This document shows positions 25,287-33,290 of a DNA stretch of 44,979 nucleotides, one piece after another. The notes under the pieces are model-generated. The model saw nothing but the letters and a program-made list of their open reading frames with translations, had not been told where the DNA came from and did no database searches. Within the stretch, counting starts at the first letter, position 1, and the number at the start of each line of letters is the position of its first letter. Position numbers and translations under genes: made by a program. The stretch covers positions 1 to 44,979 of the forward strand of contig CALEAW010000056.1 in assembly GCA_937943605.1 (NCBI GenBank), given 5' to 3'. This stretch comes from an uncultured Sutterella sp. (GTDB lineage Bacteria; Pseudomonadota; Gammaproteobacteria; Burkholderiales; Burkholderiaceae_F).

Positions 25287-25307
25287 TTTGCACAAATTTA
25301 AAGCAAA
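25287..25307. promoter_or_regulatory. upstream NtrC-type binding site (imperfect)
   Basis: TTTGCAC-N7-AAGCAAA, one mismatch from the symmetric form of the site at 25310. The centre is 23 bp from the next site, about two helical turns, which would favour cooperative binding of NtrC dimers. Confidence 0.6.
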
Positions 25308-25309
25308 AT

Positions 25310-25330
25310 TTTGCACTTCATTGGTGCAAA
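25310..25330. promoter_or_regulatory. NtrC-type enhancer site
   Basis: TTTGCAC-N7-GTGCAAA is a perfect inverted repeat containing the TGCAC...GTGCA core of NtrC sites. It lies about 115 bp before the sigma54 promoter, a normal enhancer distance. Confidence 0.8.
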
Positions 25331-25434
25331 GCGGCACAAGTAGGCGCAGGTTCGATAAAAAAGAACATTGCGCCTATTGCTTGAGAGTGCTCTACGAGAA
25401 GAACGTAAGTGAGATAAGCGTTTCTATTTCTATT

Positions 25435-25450
25435 TGGCACGCAGTTTGCT
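25435..25450 (+). promoter_or_regulatory. sigma54 (-24/-12) promoter of glnA
   Basis: TGGCACGCAGTTTGCT matches the sigma54 consensus TGGCAC-N5-TTGC exactly, with the GG and GC dinucleotides at the required spacing. It lies 83 nt before the glnA start codon and downstream of two NtrC-type sites, giving nitrogen-limited induction. Confidence 0.92.
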
Positions 25451-25532
25451 GGTAAGAGGAGTTAGATCGGCATAACAATCTGCCGATCATGTGATAGATG
25501 CCTCTCGGCATTCCTTTTTGGAGTAAAAAAAC

Positions 25533-26945
25533 ATGTCCTCTCCCACATCTATTTTGCAGATGATTCGTGAAAACGACGTGAATTTCGTGAGTCTGCGTGT
25601 CACAGATATGCACGGTAAAGAAATGCACTTAACCGTGCCAGCTAACTTGATCGACGAAGATACATTTGAATTTGGTCAGGCTTTTGACGGTTCGTCTTTC
25701 GCGGGTTGGCGCGGGATTGAATCGTCAGATATGGTGCTGATGCCCGATCCTGAAACCGCACATATGGATCCCTTCCGCGCCGAAACGACCTTGGTGATGG
25801 CTTGCGATGTGCGTGATCCGTCGACGGGCGAAGGTTACGCGCGTGACCCGCGTACGATTGCTCGCCGCGCTGAAAAGTTTTTGCAGAGTATGGGGTTTGC
25901 CGATAAGGCCTTCTTTGGTCCAGAACCTGAATTCTTTATCTTTGACGAAGTCCGTTGGGGTCACACCATGGGTAAAAGCTTTTTTGAAGTGAAGTGTGAT
26001 GAAGGTCCTTGGAGTACTGGTGAAAAGATTGAAGGCGGTAACTTGGGGTATCACAATCATGTAAAGGGTGGCTACTTCCCTGTGTCTCCTGTGGATAGCT
26101 TAGCTGACATCCGTGCAGAAATGTGCTTGCAGCTTGAAGCTCAAGGCGTGCCCGTTGAAATTCATCATCACGAAGTGGGTGGCGCAGGACAGTGCGAAAT
26201 TGGGACCCGCTTTAGCACGTTGGTCGAACGCGCTGATTGGACGCAGATTTTGAAGTACACGGTTCACAATACGGCAGCAGCCTACGGTAAGACCGCAACT
26301 TTTATGCCAAAGCCCGTGGAAGGCGATAATGGCTCTGGTATGCACGTTCATCAGTCCCTTTGGAAGGATGGTGTGAACCTCTTTGCTGGAAACGGCTATG
26401 CGGGACTCTCTGAAACGGCACTCTACTATATTGGTGGCGTGATTAAGCACGCTCGCGCACTGAACGCCATTACAAACCCGTCCATTAACTCGTACCGTCG
26501 TTTGGTGCCAGGGTTTGAAGCACCGGTGAAGCTTGCTTATTCGTCTTGCAACCGTTCCGCTTCGATTCGTATTCCACACGTGAGAAACCCAAAGGCGCGG
26601 CGTATTGAAGTCCGATTCCCTGACCCGTCCGCTAATCCTTATCTCGCCTTTTCAGCTTTGTTAATGGCGGGGCTTGATGGAATAGAAAACAAGATCCATC
26701 CGGGTGAAGCGGCAACGAAGAACCTCTACGACTTGCCGCCCGAAGAAAATGCGCTCATCCCGACGGTTTGCTCGTCCTTAGATCAGGCGCTCGAATCGCT
26801 CGACAATGATCGCGCCTTTTTGACGAAGGGGGGTGTCTTTACGGACGACTTTATTGATGCCTACATTGCACTAAAGGCTCAGGACGTGACGAAGTGGCGT
26901 ATGGCTGTGACGCCACTCGAATTTGACCTCTACTATGCTGTCTAA
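25533..26945 (+). CDS. glnA: glutamine synthetase, type I
   Basis: 470 aa, the usual GSI length. It makes glutamine from glutamate, ammonia and ATP and acts as a cytoplasmic dodecamer. Motifs seen are FDGSSFAGWRGI (beta-Grasp latch), FFGPEPEFF, EIHHHEVGGAGQCEIG, the ATP site MHVHQSLWKDG, and RIEVRFPDPSANPYLAF. Tyr399 in NLYDLPPEE is the adenylylation site, so activity is probably controlled by GlnE in addition to NtrC/sigma54 control of transcription. GGAG about 10 nt before ATG 25533 supports the start. Monocistronic with its own terminator. Confidence 0.97.
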   Translation: MSSPTSILQMIRENDVNFVSLRVTDMHGKEMHLTVPANLIDEDTFEFGQAFDGSSFAGWRGIESSDMVLMPDPETAHMDPFRAETTLVMACDVRDPSTGEGYARDPRTIARRAEKFLQSMGFADKAFFGPEPEFFIFDEVRWGHTMGKSFFEVKCDEGPWSTGEKIEGGNLGYHNHVKGGYFPVSPVDSLADIRAEMCLQLEAQGVPVEIHHHEVGGAGQCEIGTRFSTLVERADWTQILKYTVHNTAAAYGKTATFMPKPVEGDNGSGMHVHQSLWKDGVNLFAGNGYAGLSETALYYIGGVIKHARALNAITNPSINSYRRLVPGFEAPVKLAYSSCNRSASIRIPHVRNPKARRIEVRFPDPSANPYLAFSALLMAGLDGIENKIHPGEAATKNLYDLPPEENALIPTVCSSLDQALESLDNDRAFLTKGGVFTDDFIDAYIALKAQDVTKWRMAVTPLEFDLYYAV

Positions 26946-26967
26946 TCGCTAAGGAGATCTCACCAAG

Positions 26968-27008
26968 AAACATCTGCCTGTTTTTAAATGAACGCGCGGA
27001 TGTTTTTT
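26968..27008 (+). terminator. terminator of glnA
   Basis: AAACATC-T-GC (26968-26977) pairs with GC-G-GATGTTT (26996-27005), followed by further T residues; the loop is about 18 nt. Confidence 0.65.
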
Positions 27009-27133
27009 GATTGAGGTTTGTCTAAACGCGTCTTAGCTAGGCGATTTCACCTATATCGTGTGTGCTTGAAAACCCTAAAATACGCATTCAAAACAGCCCC
27101 GTAAGTAGGGCTGAAACCTCGGGGGAATATATT

Positions 27134-28627
27134 ATGTGCGGCATTGTCGCTCTTTATAGTCATCAACCTGTTAATCAGCGTCTCTATGACGCACTCCTTT
27201 TATTGCAGCACCGTGGCCAAGACGCGGCAGGAATTGCGACCTTAGATGGTCAGACCTTTCATTTGCATAAAGCCATGGGTCTTGTAAGAGACGTCTTTCG
27301 GACACGCAATATGCGGGATCTCACGGGCAATATCGGGATTGCTCATGTGCGTTACCCAACGCAAGGGTGCGCGACTTCTACTGAAGAATGTCAACCCTTT
27401 TATGTGAATGCGCCTTATGGGATTGTCTTTGCACATAATGGCAATCTCACGAATGCCGAAACGCTTAGAAAGGAACTTCAAACGGTTGACCGTCGTCATG
27501 TGAACACCACAAGTGACTCGGAAGTCTTGCTTAATGTGCTCGCAACAGAAATTTCGCGTGTCACCTCAGATGGTCATAAGATGACGGCAAAAGCGATTTT
27601 TAAGGCAGTTGCACGTCTACATCGTCGTGTTCGTGGGTCGTATGCTTGTACGGCTTTGATTGCTGGTCATGGTCTATTGGCGTTTCGTGATCCGCATGGT
27701 ATTCGCCCTTTGTGTTGGGGACGTCGTGTTGACGAAAGTGGGTTTACCGAATATATGGTGAGCTCTGAATCGGTGACGATGCCAGCGCTGGGCTTTAAAT
27801 GTGAAGGTGATGTGCTACCAGGTGAAGCCCTTTGGATTGGCTTTGACGGTCAAGTGGCCAGAAAACAGTTGGCTGATCATCCTGCTCTCAATCCTTGTGC
27901 CTTCGAGTATGTGTATTTTGCACGTCCAGACTCTGTGATAGACGGCATTAGTGTCTATGATGCGCGTTTGAAGCTCGGAGAGTATTTAGCAGATGCAGTG
28001 GCTAACGAAATGAAGCTTAGCGACATTGATGTCGTGATGCCGATTCCTGACAGTGCTCGTCCCTGTGCGCAACAGTTGGCGATGAAGTTAAAGCTCAATT
28101 ATCGCGAAGGCTTTATCAAGAATCGCTATATCGGTCGTACGTTTATCATGCCAGGCCAAGCTGTGCGTCGTAAGAGCGTTCGCCAAAAGCTGAACGCCAT
28201 GCCGATCGAATTTAAAGATAAGAATGTGCTTCTTGTTGACGATTCAATCGTTCGAGGCACAACCATGAAGGAAATTGTCACAATGGCGCGTGAGTCGGGC
28301 GCAAAGAAGGTGTATGTAGCGAGTTCCGCACCTCGTGTGATGTTCCCGAATGTCTACGGCATTGATATGCCGACAAAGAGTGAACTTCTTTGCGGTGATG
28401 GCAAGGGAGCTGACGAAGTCGCGAAGATTATCGGTGCGGATAAGGTGATTTATCAGCCGCTAGCATCGTTGAGTCTTGCTTTGAAGGACTTGCGTCCAGA
28501 TATCAAAAAGTTCGATTGCTCTTGCTTTGACGGTGAATATGTAACAGGTGACATTACGCCCGAATATCTTGAACATTTAGATGACGCAAGAAATATGCCG
28601 CAAGTTGCTACACCTAGCGACGATTAA
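27134..28627 (+). CDS. purF: amidophosphoribosyltransferase
   Basis: 497 aa. First committed step of purine synthesis: PRPP plus glutamine to phosphoribosylamine. The open frame extends upstream to 27062, but the active enzyme needs Cys at its N-terminus, so ATG 27134 (Met-Cys-Gly-Ile-Val) is the true start; GGGGGA lies about 8 nt upstream. The N-terminal glutaminase domain shows LLQHRGQDAAGIAT and AHVRYPTQGC; the PRPP loop VLLVDDSIVRGTTM is near residues 363-376. A small hairpin AGCCC/GGGCT (27095-27112) lies in the leader. Monocistronic in this window. Confidence 0.95.
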   Translation: MCGIVALYSHQPVNQRLYDALLLLQHRGQDAAGIATLDGQTFHLHKAMGLVRDVFRTRNMRDLTGNIGIAHVRYPTQGCATSTEECQPFYVNAPYGIVFAHNGNLTNAETLRKELQTVDRRHVNTTSDSEVLLNVLATEISRVTSDGHKMTAKAIFKAVARLHRRVRGSYACTALIAGHGLLAFRDPHGIRPLCWGRRVDESGFTEYMVSSESVTMPALGFKCEGDVLPGEALWIGFDGQVARKQLADHPALNPCAFEYVYFARPDSVIDGISVYDARLKLGEYLADAVANEMKLSDIDVVMPIPDSARPCAQQLAMKLKLNYREGFIKNRYIGRTFIMPGQAVRRKSVRQKLNAMPIEFKDKNVLLVDDSIVRGTTMKEIVTMARESGAKKVYVASSAPRVMFPNVYGIDMPTKSELLCGDGKGADEVAKIIGADKVIYQPLASLSLALKDLRPDIKKFDCSCFDGEYVTGDITPEYLEHLDDARNMPQVATPSDD

Positions 28628-28663
28628 TTCGTTACGTTTTCGTTCGTTTTAGCTTTACTACGA

Positions 28664-28711
28664 CCGACCATTGTCCGACATTTCTGGTCCTTTTGTTCGG
28701 ATGATGGTCGG
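28664..28711 (+). terminator. hairpin after purF
   Basis: CCGACCAT-TG-TCCGA (28664-28678) pairs with TCGGA-TG-ATGGTCGG (28697-28711), 13 bp interrupted by one symmetric internal loop; followed by CTTGTAGTTTTG. Probably ends purF transcription. Confidence 0.6.
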
Positions 28712-28863
28712 CTTGTAGTTTTGTAAGTGAGTACCGACGACTAAGCTCGTGATGACGCCTTCAATCGTACATTGATCGTCTGGCGTGGTGTAATGACGCT
28801 ATAAAGACCATTCGCGTTTTCGGGCTATATGTGTTGGTGAAATGAGTGGTTTGCTCACCCGTT

Positions 28864-28902
28864 AAAATAAAGGGATCGAAAATTTCGATCCCTTTATTTT
28901 TG
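28864..28902. terminator. perfect 37-bp palindromic terminator
   Basis: AAAATAAAGGGATCGAAA (28864-28881) and TTTCGATCCCTTTATTTT (28883-28900) form an 18-bp symmetric stem with A and T runs outside, acting in both directions. It lies between purF and the TnpB relic/permease gene. Confidence 0.8.
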
Positions 28903-28906
28903 GAAG

Positions 28907-29107
28907 TTCCCCAATGCCGCACTGAATATCAAACAGGAAGGCATTCGAAATTTAAAGGCGGCTGGGCTGACCGTCTTGCGCTCGTAATGTCACAAGCCGA
29001 AGCCTGTGAAGATATGTAAGACCGAAGCGATTGCCGATGTGGCGTTGAAGAAGGAGGAAGCCTCGCCCGATTTGTTATCAAATCGGACGGGGAGCTGTTA
29101 CTCGTAA
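28907..29107 (+). pseudogene. C-terminal relic of a TnpB (IS200/IS605 family) protein
   Basis: One frame reads PNAALNIKQEGIRNLKAAG, then a stop TAA at 28985-28987, then continues in the same frame as KPKPVKICKTEAIADVALKK and EEASPDLLSNRTGSCYS to a final TAA. NAALNIK followed by a Lys/Glu-rich tail with KQE-like motif is the usual end of TnpB/OrfB proteins. Everything upstream, including the RuvC core and zinc finger, is missing. The relic overlaps the last codons of the convergent permease gene by about 10 nt. Confidence 0.6.
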
Positions 29108-30507
29108 CCGAGCTCATTAACAACGCGTTCGTGCTTCTTTCTGAAGAGCAGTTCATAAAGCCCTAAACCAATCAGAGGCACGATGAAGGAGAGTGCAGCA
29201 ATTACTGGATCATTGATCACGGTATTGGCAATCAGGGCGACCATGATGATGCAGATCAAGAAGACGGTGAACGGATAGAGCCAAACCTTGTATGGGCGTT
29301 CCATTGTTGGATACTTCTTACGCAAAATAATGACCGCGTAGAAGCTCATGCAGTGGAATATCATGCCGCAGACAGCGACCAAACTTGTCAGTTCAGAGAG
29401 AGAACGGAAAAGAATTAAGCAGATCGAAACGGCAGATGAAGCAAGAATGGCGTTCGCCGGGGTCTTCCACTGAGGATGGAGCTTACCGAGCGATGAGAAG
29501 AAAGCACCGTCACGAGCCATTGCGTAGTACATGCGAGGGAAGGCCATGATGCACCCATTGAGGGAACTAAACATCGCAAGCACCATGGCTGAACCGACCA
29601 CGATCATGCCGGCAGAACCGAAAAGACTTTCAGCGGCAGCGGTGCCGAGATAGTAGTTGCCAGATGCGACCATCTGTTGGATGGTTTCAAACGGAATGAC
29701 GCGATAGACGGCGTAGTTAAAGAGGACATAAAGGAGCGAGACACCCACGATCGACAGAATGATGGAAAGCGGGATGTTGCGCTTTGGATTCTTGATTTCT
29801 TCACCAATCACATTGAGGTTCGTCCAACCTTCATAGGCCCAAAGGGTCGCAATCACGGCAAAACCCATCATGGACAGAATATTCATGATTGAAGGCGTTT
29901 CACCTGGTATGGCGAAGAGGTCTGGCGACTCAGTGCCCATAAAGAGACCCGCAAAAAGAATCAGCAGGATTGGGAGCATCTTCAAGACGAGGAAAATACT
30001 CTGTACGGTAGAGCCAGCTCTAATACCACGAATATTTACGGCGGTGAGTAAACAAACGAGCCCGACGGCAATTGACTTTTGTGTGGTTTCGTCGAGTGGC
30101 ACCATGGAAGAGAGTGCGGCAGCAACGGCAACGGCTAATGCAGCAATCGACCCTGAGTTAGCTAACGTAAAGTTGGCAAAACCACACATGAAGGCCACAC
30201 GTTCACCATAGGCTTCACGCAGATAAAGATAGACGCCGCCTGACTTAGGCATCATGGCACCGAGTTCGGCGTAACAAATACCAGAGAGAAGGGTGACGAG
30301 GCCGCCAACGAGCCAAACGAGGAGCGCGAGTCCGAGACTCATGCCACTACGCTGTAAAACAATGGCACCAATATAAAAGATACCCGAGCCGATCATGATG
30401 CCGGCGAGCACAGAGATGCCACCAAAGAGGCCAACTTCGCGGCGCATTTCGGTCTGTTCGGACGATAGCGCGTTGACCGCAGTGACTTGACGTGTAATGT
30501 CTGTCAT
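29098..30507 (-). CDS. APC-superfamily amino acid permease, lysine-riboswitch controlled
   Basis: About 470 aa with twelve hydrophobic segments; GIMIGSGIFYIGAIV at TM1 and YAELGAMMPKSGGVYLYLREAYG at TM2-3 are typical of the LAT/SteT group of APC exchangers. ATG 30507 has AAGGAAC 7-8 nt upstream; the longer frame to 30603 runs through the leader terminator and is rejected. The leader carries a lysine-type aptamer (30638-30808) and an intrinsic terminator (30564-30593), so expression should drop when lysine is abundant. From this I infer lysine, or an exchange involving lysine, as substrate. The family alone would not tell this. Confidence 0.88.
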   Translation of the reverse strand: MTDITRQVTAVNALSSEQTEMRREVGLFGGISVLAGIMIGSGIFYIGAIVLQRSGMSLGLALLVWLVGGLVTLLSGICYAELGAMMPKSGGVYLYLREAYGERVAFMCGFANFTLANSGSIAALAVAVAAALSSMVPLDETTQKSIAVGLVCLLTAVNIRGIRAGSTVQSIFLVLKMLPILLILFAGLFMGTESPDLFAIPGETPSIMNILSMMGFAVIATLWAYEGWTNLNVIGEEIKNPKRNIPLSIILSIVGVSLLYVLFNYAVYRVIPFETIQQMVASGNYYLGTAAAESLFGSAGMIVVGSAMVLAMFSSLNGCIMAFPRMYYAMARDGAFFSSLGKLHPQWKTPANAILASSAVSICLILFRSLSELTSLVAVCGMIFHCMSFYAVIILRKKYPTMERPYKVWLYPFTVFLICIIMVALIANTVINDPVIAALSFIVPLIGLGLYELLFRKKHERVVNELGYE

Positions 30508-30563
30508 TTTTTTGTTCCTTGAGTTTAGATTGAGGATTTCGTCACCGGTCGCCTGACACAGGG

Positions 30564-30593
30564 ACAAAAAAAGTTGCATCCATCGATGCAACT
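30564..30593 (-). terminator. riboswitch expression-platform terminator upstream of the permease
   Basis: AGTTGCATC (30572-30580) and GATGCAACT (30585-30593) form a perfect 9-bp stem; on the minus strand it is followed by seven T. It lies between aptamer and start codon, 57 nt before the ATG. Confidence 0.85.
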
Positions 30594-30637
30594 GCGACTT
30601 CAACCGTTCCCTCTAAGGAAACGCAGGAATGACACTG

Positions 30638-30808
30638 CGATCGATAGCACCTCTACCTACGTCAAGCGTAGGTAGGAGTCATGGAGGTCTTTCCACCATG
30701 CCCAACACGAACCGTCTGCCGACGTTCGGTTTCGGCCGCTTGACCTTTCACCATCGTCACGGGATGCCTCCTCGGATGGCTACTCTTTCGCGCAGCGCCT
30801 CTACGAAC
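30638..30808 (-). promoter_or_regulatory. lysine riboswitch (L-box) aptamer, permease side
   Basis: Read on the minus strand it shows the conserved L-box pieces in order: GTAGAGGCGC, GAAAGAGTAG, GTGAAAGGTCAAGCGGCCGAA, GGGC, GACTCCTACC and GGTAGAGGTGCTATC, the last closing P1 with the first. These correspond to the core of the lysC riboswitch (AGAGGTGC, AAGAGTA, GAAAGG, CGCCGAAG, GGCTATC). One core position (GGCCGAA for CGCCGAAG) deviates slightly. Followed by a terminator, so transcription attenuation by lysine is expected. Confidence 0.85.
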
Positions 30809-31090
30809 TTTTCATGAACTACTTTGCCACACCGAGCGCGTTTTGTCATCGTGAAATTTTTAAAACAGCGACTTTTGGATGGTTATTTGGCCATTCTCAA
30901 ACGTATTAATGAGATTGCCCTAAGGTGTATCTATTAGAGGTGTTTTCGAATGTTGGTTTTGTGAAATGCGATAGTGAGCGACGTTGCTTTTCGAGCCTAA
31001 GTAGAACATCTCACTTCACTCGACAACAGGTCAATAAATCGTGCCTTCGTTTTGAGAATTACCTCGTGCTGAGGCATACTCGAAACTGAA
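30809..31090. other. shared divergent promoter region between the two riboswitches
   Basis: 282 nt between the two aptamers. It must contain the start sites of both leaders. Several AT-rich -10-like hexamers are present, but I cannot single out a promoter. No ORF is seen. Confidence 0.45.
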
Positions 31091-31265
31091 AGCCGGATAG
31101 AGGCGCGGTGCGAAAGAGTAGATGTTGTAGAGGACACTCAACGAGGACATTCGAAAGGTCAAACCGCCGAAGGCGTGAGTCGGGTACGACGCACGAACCT
31201 GGGCACATCGGAAAGACCGATGTGACTCCTACCTAAATGTCAAAGGGTAGAGGTGCTGTCGGTGT
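31091..31265 (+). promoter_or_regulatory. lysine riboswitch (L-box) aptamer, amidohydrolase side
   Basis: Core elements in order: GATAGAGGCGC (31096-31106), GAAAGAGTAG (31112-31121), GAAAGGTCAAACCGCCGAAG (31153-31172), CTGGGC, ACTCCTACC and GGGTAGAGGTGCTGTC (to 31260). P1 closes by GATAG with CTGTC. Several segments are identical to the permease-side aptamer (GAAAGAGTAG, GAAAGGTCAA, ACTCCTACCT, GTAGAGGTGCT), so one may be an inverted duplicate of the other. Confidence 0.88.
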
Positions 31266-31290
31266 CTCCAACAAAGTAACTTGCGTTCGG

Positions 31291-31318
31291 AGCCGCATCG
31301 ATGGAATGCGGCTTTTTT
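31291..31318 (+). terminator. riboswitch expression-platform terminator upstream of the amidohydrolase
   Basis: AGCCGCAT (31291-31298) pairs with ATGCGGCT (31305-31312), then six T. It lies directly after the aptamer and 29 nt before the start codon. Confidence 0.88.
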
Positions 31319-31346
31319 GTTAACTGAACACGTAGGAGACCGATGC

Positions 31347-32960
31347 ATGTCAACGGCTATTTTGAACGCTCATATTTATGTTTCTCGCGATGTTTTCGCG
31401 CAAGCCCTCCTTGTCAACGACGAAGGGTTCATTGAAGCGGTGGGCACCAACGACGAAATTCGTGATCGTATGTCTGAAAGCGCTAATGTTTATGACGCTG
31501 CAGGCCGCACGATAGTCCCTGGGTTTAATGACTCACACATGCATCTAATGATGAAGGGCGAAATGCTCGAAGCGATCCAACTCCTTGGCGCAACGAGTAT
31601 TGCTGACGTTCAAGCCCGATGCCGCGCGTACATTGCAAAGCGCCAGCCTGCACCAGGCACTGTGCTTCATGGCATGGGTTGGAATCAAGACTATTTTGCC
31701 AATGACGGTCATCGACTCTTGACACGTGATGACCTTGATGCGGTCACGACCGAGTATCCGCTGATTCTTGAACGCGCTTGTGGCCATATTCTCACTTGCA
31801 ATTCTGCAGCACTTGCGCTTGCGGGGATTACGCCTGAAAGCGTCCCTCCAGAAGGCGGCGCCTATGACCATGACGAAATGGGACGTTTGACAGGGATTGT
31901 TCGTGAAAATGCATGTAGCGCTATTCTCGCTTTACGCCGCGATCGTACCCCTGACGAACTGGATCAGGTGATTCGTACAGCGATGGCTCATGCGTCCGCC
32001 AATGGTATTACGTCCGTACAAACGATGGACTTACGTCCTGCTACATGGGAAAAGACGCTTGCCGCTTATGAACGCGTCCAAGCTGATCACCCCACGGTGC
32101 GTGTTTACCATCAGGTGAACTTTATGGAACCTGAAGGTTTTCGCCGATTTTTGGCAACAGGTCGTCGCACGGGCATGGGTAACGCCTGGAATCGTATTGG
32201 ACCATTAAAGATGTTTGTCGATGGTAGCCTTGGTGCTCGTACAGCCTTGATGCGCCAACCTTATCATGACGATCCAACGACTTGTGGGATGGCAACGCTC
32301 ACTCCAGAACAAATTCAGACCATGGTTAATCTTGCGACCGAAAACAAGTGTCAGGTCGCGATGCACGCCATTGGCGACGGTGCGATCGAACGCGTGCTTG
32401 ATGCGTATGATGCGGTCTGTCTGGATGGGCAAAACCCGTTGCGTCTAGGTGTCGTACATGTGCAGATCACTGACCGAGCACTTCTAGAACGCTTTACGAA
32501 GAATCAGATCTTGGCATACGTGCAGCCGATCTTCTTACACTACGATATTTCAATCGTACGCGATCGCGTGGGTGAGGCATTGGCTTCGACGAGCTATGCT
32601 TTTAATACCATGCGTAAGCTAGGTATTCACGCAAGTTACGGAACTGACTGCCCTGTCGAAGAACTCAATCCTCTCGAATGCATCTACTGTGCCGTGACCC
32701 GTCGCAACCTTCGTGGTGAACCGAGCGAAGGCTTTGAAATGCAAGAAGCAGTCGATGTGAGTGCAGCGGTTGACGCCTATACGACTGAAAGCGCGTATGT
32801 CTCCTTTGAAGAAAACGTCAAGGGACGACTGCAACCAGGGTTCTATGCGGATCTTGCAGTGCTCACAGACGATATTTTCGCTATCGATCCGATGCGTATT
32901 AAGGATGTCGGCGTGGTTGCGACGATGGCTGGTGGCCGTTGGGTTCATGGGTCGCTGTGA
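31347..32960 (+). CDS. YtcJ-type amidohydrolase (amidohydrolase_3), lysine-riboswitch controlled
   Basis: 537 aa metal-dependent hydrolase. PGFNDSHMHLMMKG near residue 59 gives the HxH metal ligands; LKMFVDGSLGARTALM carries the candidate bridging Lys; AMHAIGDGAI and YGTDCPVEELNPL supply His and Asp ligands. Family members hydrolyse amide or related bonds on varied small molecules, and few have known substrates. TAGGAGA 7 nt before ATG 31347 fixes the start. The gene sits behind a lysine aptamer plus terminator and is divergent from an amino acid permease under a second one. I infer a role in obtaining lysine, for example release from an N-acylated or cyclic lysine derivative. No signal peptide is seen. 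Confidence 0.88.
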   Translation: MSTAILNAHIYVSRDVFAQALLVNDEGFIEAVGTNDEIRDRMSESANVYDAAGRTIVPGFNDSHMHLMMKGEMLEAIQLLGATSIADVQARCRAYIAKRQPAPGTVLHGMGWNQDYFANDGHRLLTRDDLDAVTTEYPLILERACGHILTCNSAALALAGITPESVPPEGGAYDHDEMGRLTGIVRENACSAILALRRDRTPDELDQVIRTAMAHASANGITSVQTMDLRPATWEKTLAAYERVQADHPTVRVYHQVNFMEPEGFRRFLATGRRTGMGNAWNRIGPLKMFVDGSLGARTALMRQPYHDDPTTCGMATLTPEQIQTMVNLATENKCQVAMHAIGDGAIERVLDAYDAVCLDGQNPLRLGVVHVQITDRALLERFTKNQILAYVQPIFLHYDISIVRDRVGEALASTSYAFNTMRKLGIHASYGTDCPVEELNPLECIYCAVTRRNLRGEPSEGFEMQEAVDVSAAVDAYTTESAYVSFEENVKGRLQPGFYADLAVLTDDIFAIDPMRIKDVGVVATMAGGRWVHGSL

Positions 32961-33290
32961 TTGCTTGACGTCATCAATTAATCAATCGGTACGATAAGCC
33001 TCAAGTCTTTGTCAAGTGTGGGGCTTGTCGTGCTTTTTAAATGATGGCGTTTTTGCTCAAGCAGGGTCAAATGTGTTTCGGCGATGCTGAGACACGCCTC
33101 GAGTCTAAGTCCACCGACACTGAATCATTGTCGGATGAGGAATTGATGTGCGTTGCGCTATCCATGAGTGCAGTCTAAACACTGGTGTCATGTCGATCGA
33201 CCGCTTGATCCTCGCAAGTAGGAGAAGCGGTCGGTCTTAGCTTGAGTTATTCGACAACTCGCACTGTTTGTGAGAGGATCGGCTAGAGAC
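32961..33290. other. 330-nt convergent intergenic region
   Basis: Contains the amidohydrolase terminator (32989-33038) and a second long hairpin, CGACCGCTT/AAGCGGTCG with an inner TCCT/AGGA pair (33198-33232), without a T run. No gene is recognised. Confidence 0.5.
32989..33038 (+). terminator. terminator of the amidohydrolase gene
   Basis: GTACGATAAGCC (32989-33000) pairs with GGCTTGTCGTGC (33022-33033) with two G-T pairs, followed by TTTTT; loop about 21 nt. Confidence 0.7.

Noticed and set aside
27062..27133. N-terminal extension of purF by 24 codons
   Set aside because: PurF needs Cys directly after the initiator Met for its glutaminase activity; ATG 27134 gives this and has a ribosome site.
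30508..30603. N-terminal extension of the APC permease
   Set aside because: It would translate through the riboswitch terminator; ATG 30507 has a clear ribosome site and the family start.
30629..30817. 62-codon plus-strand frame in the 30.6-30.8 kb region
   Set aside because: It is antisense to the lysine aptamer of the permease leader, which explains the sequence better.
31281..31346. TTG start and 22-codon extension of the amidohydrolase
   Set aside because: The extension covers the terminator hairpin; ATG 31347 has TAGGAGA at the right distance.
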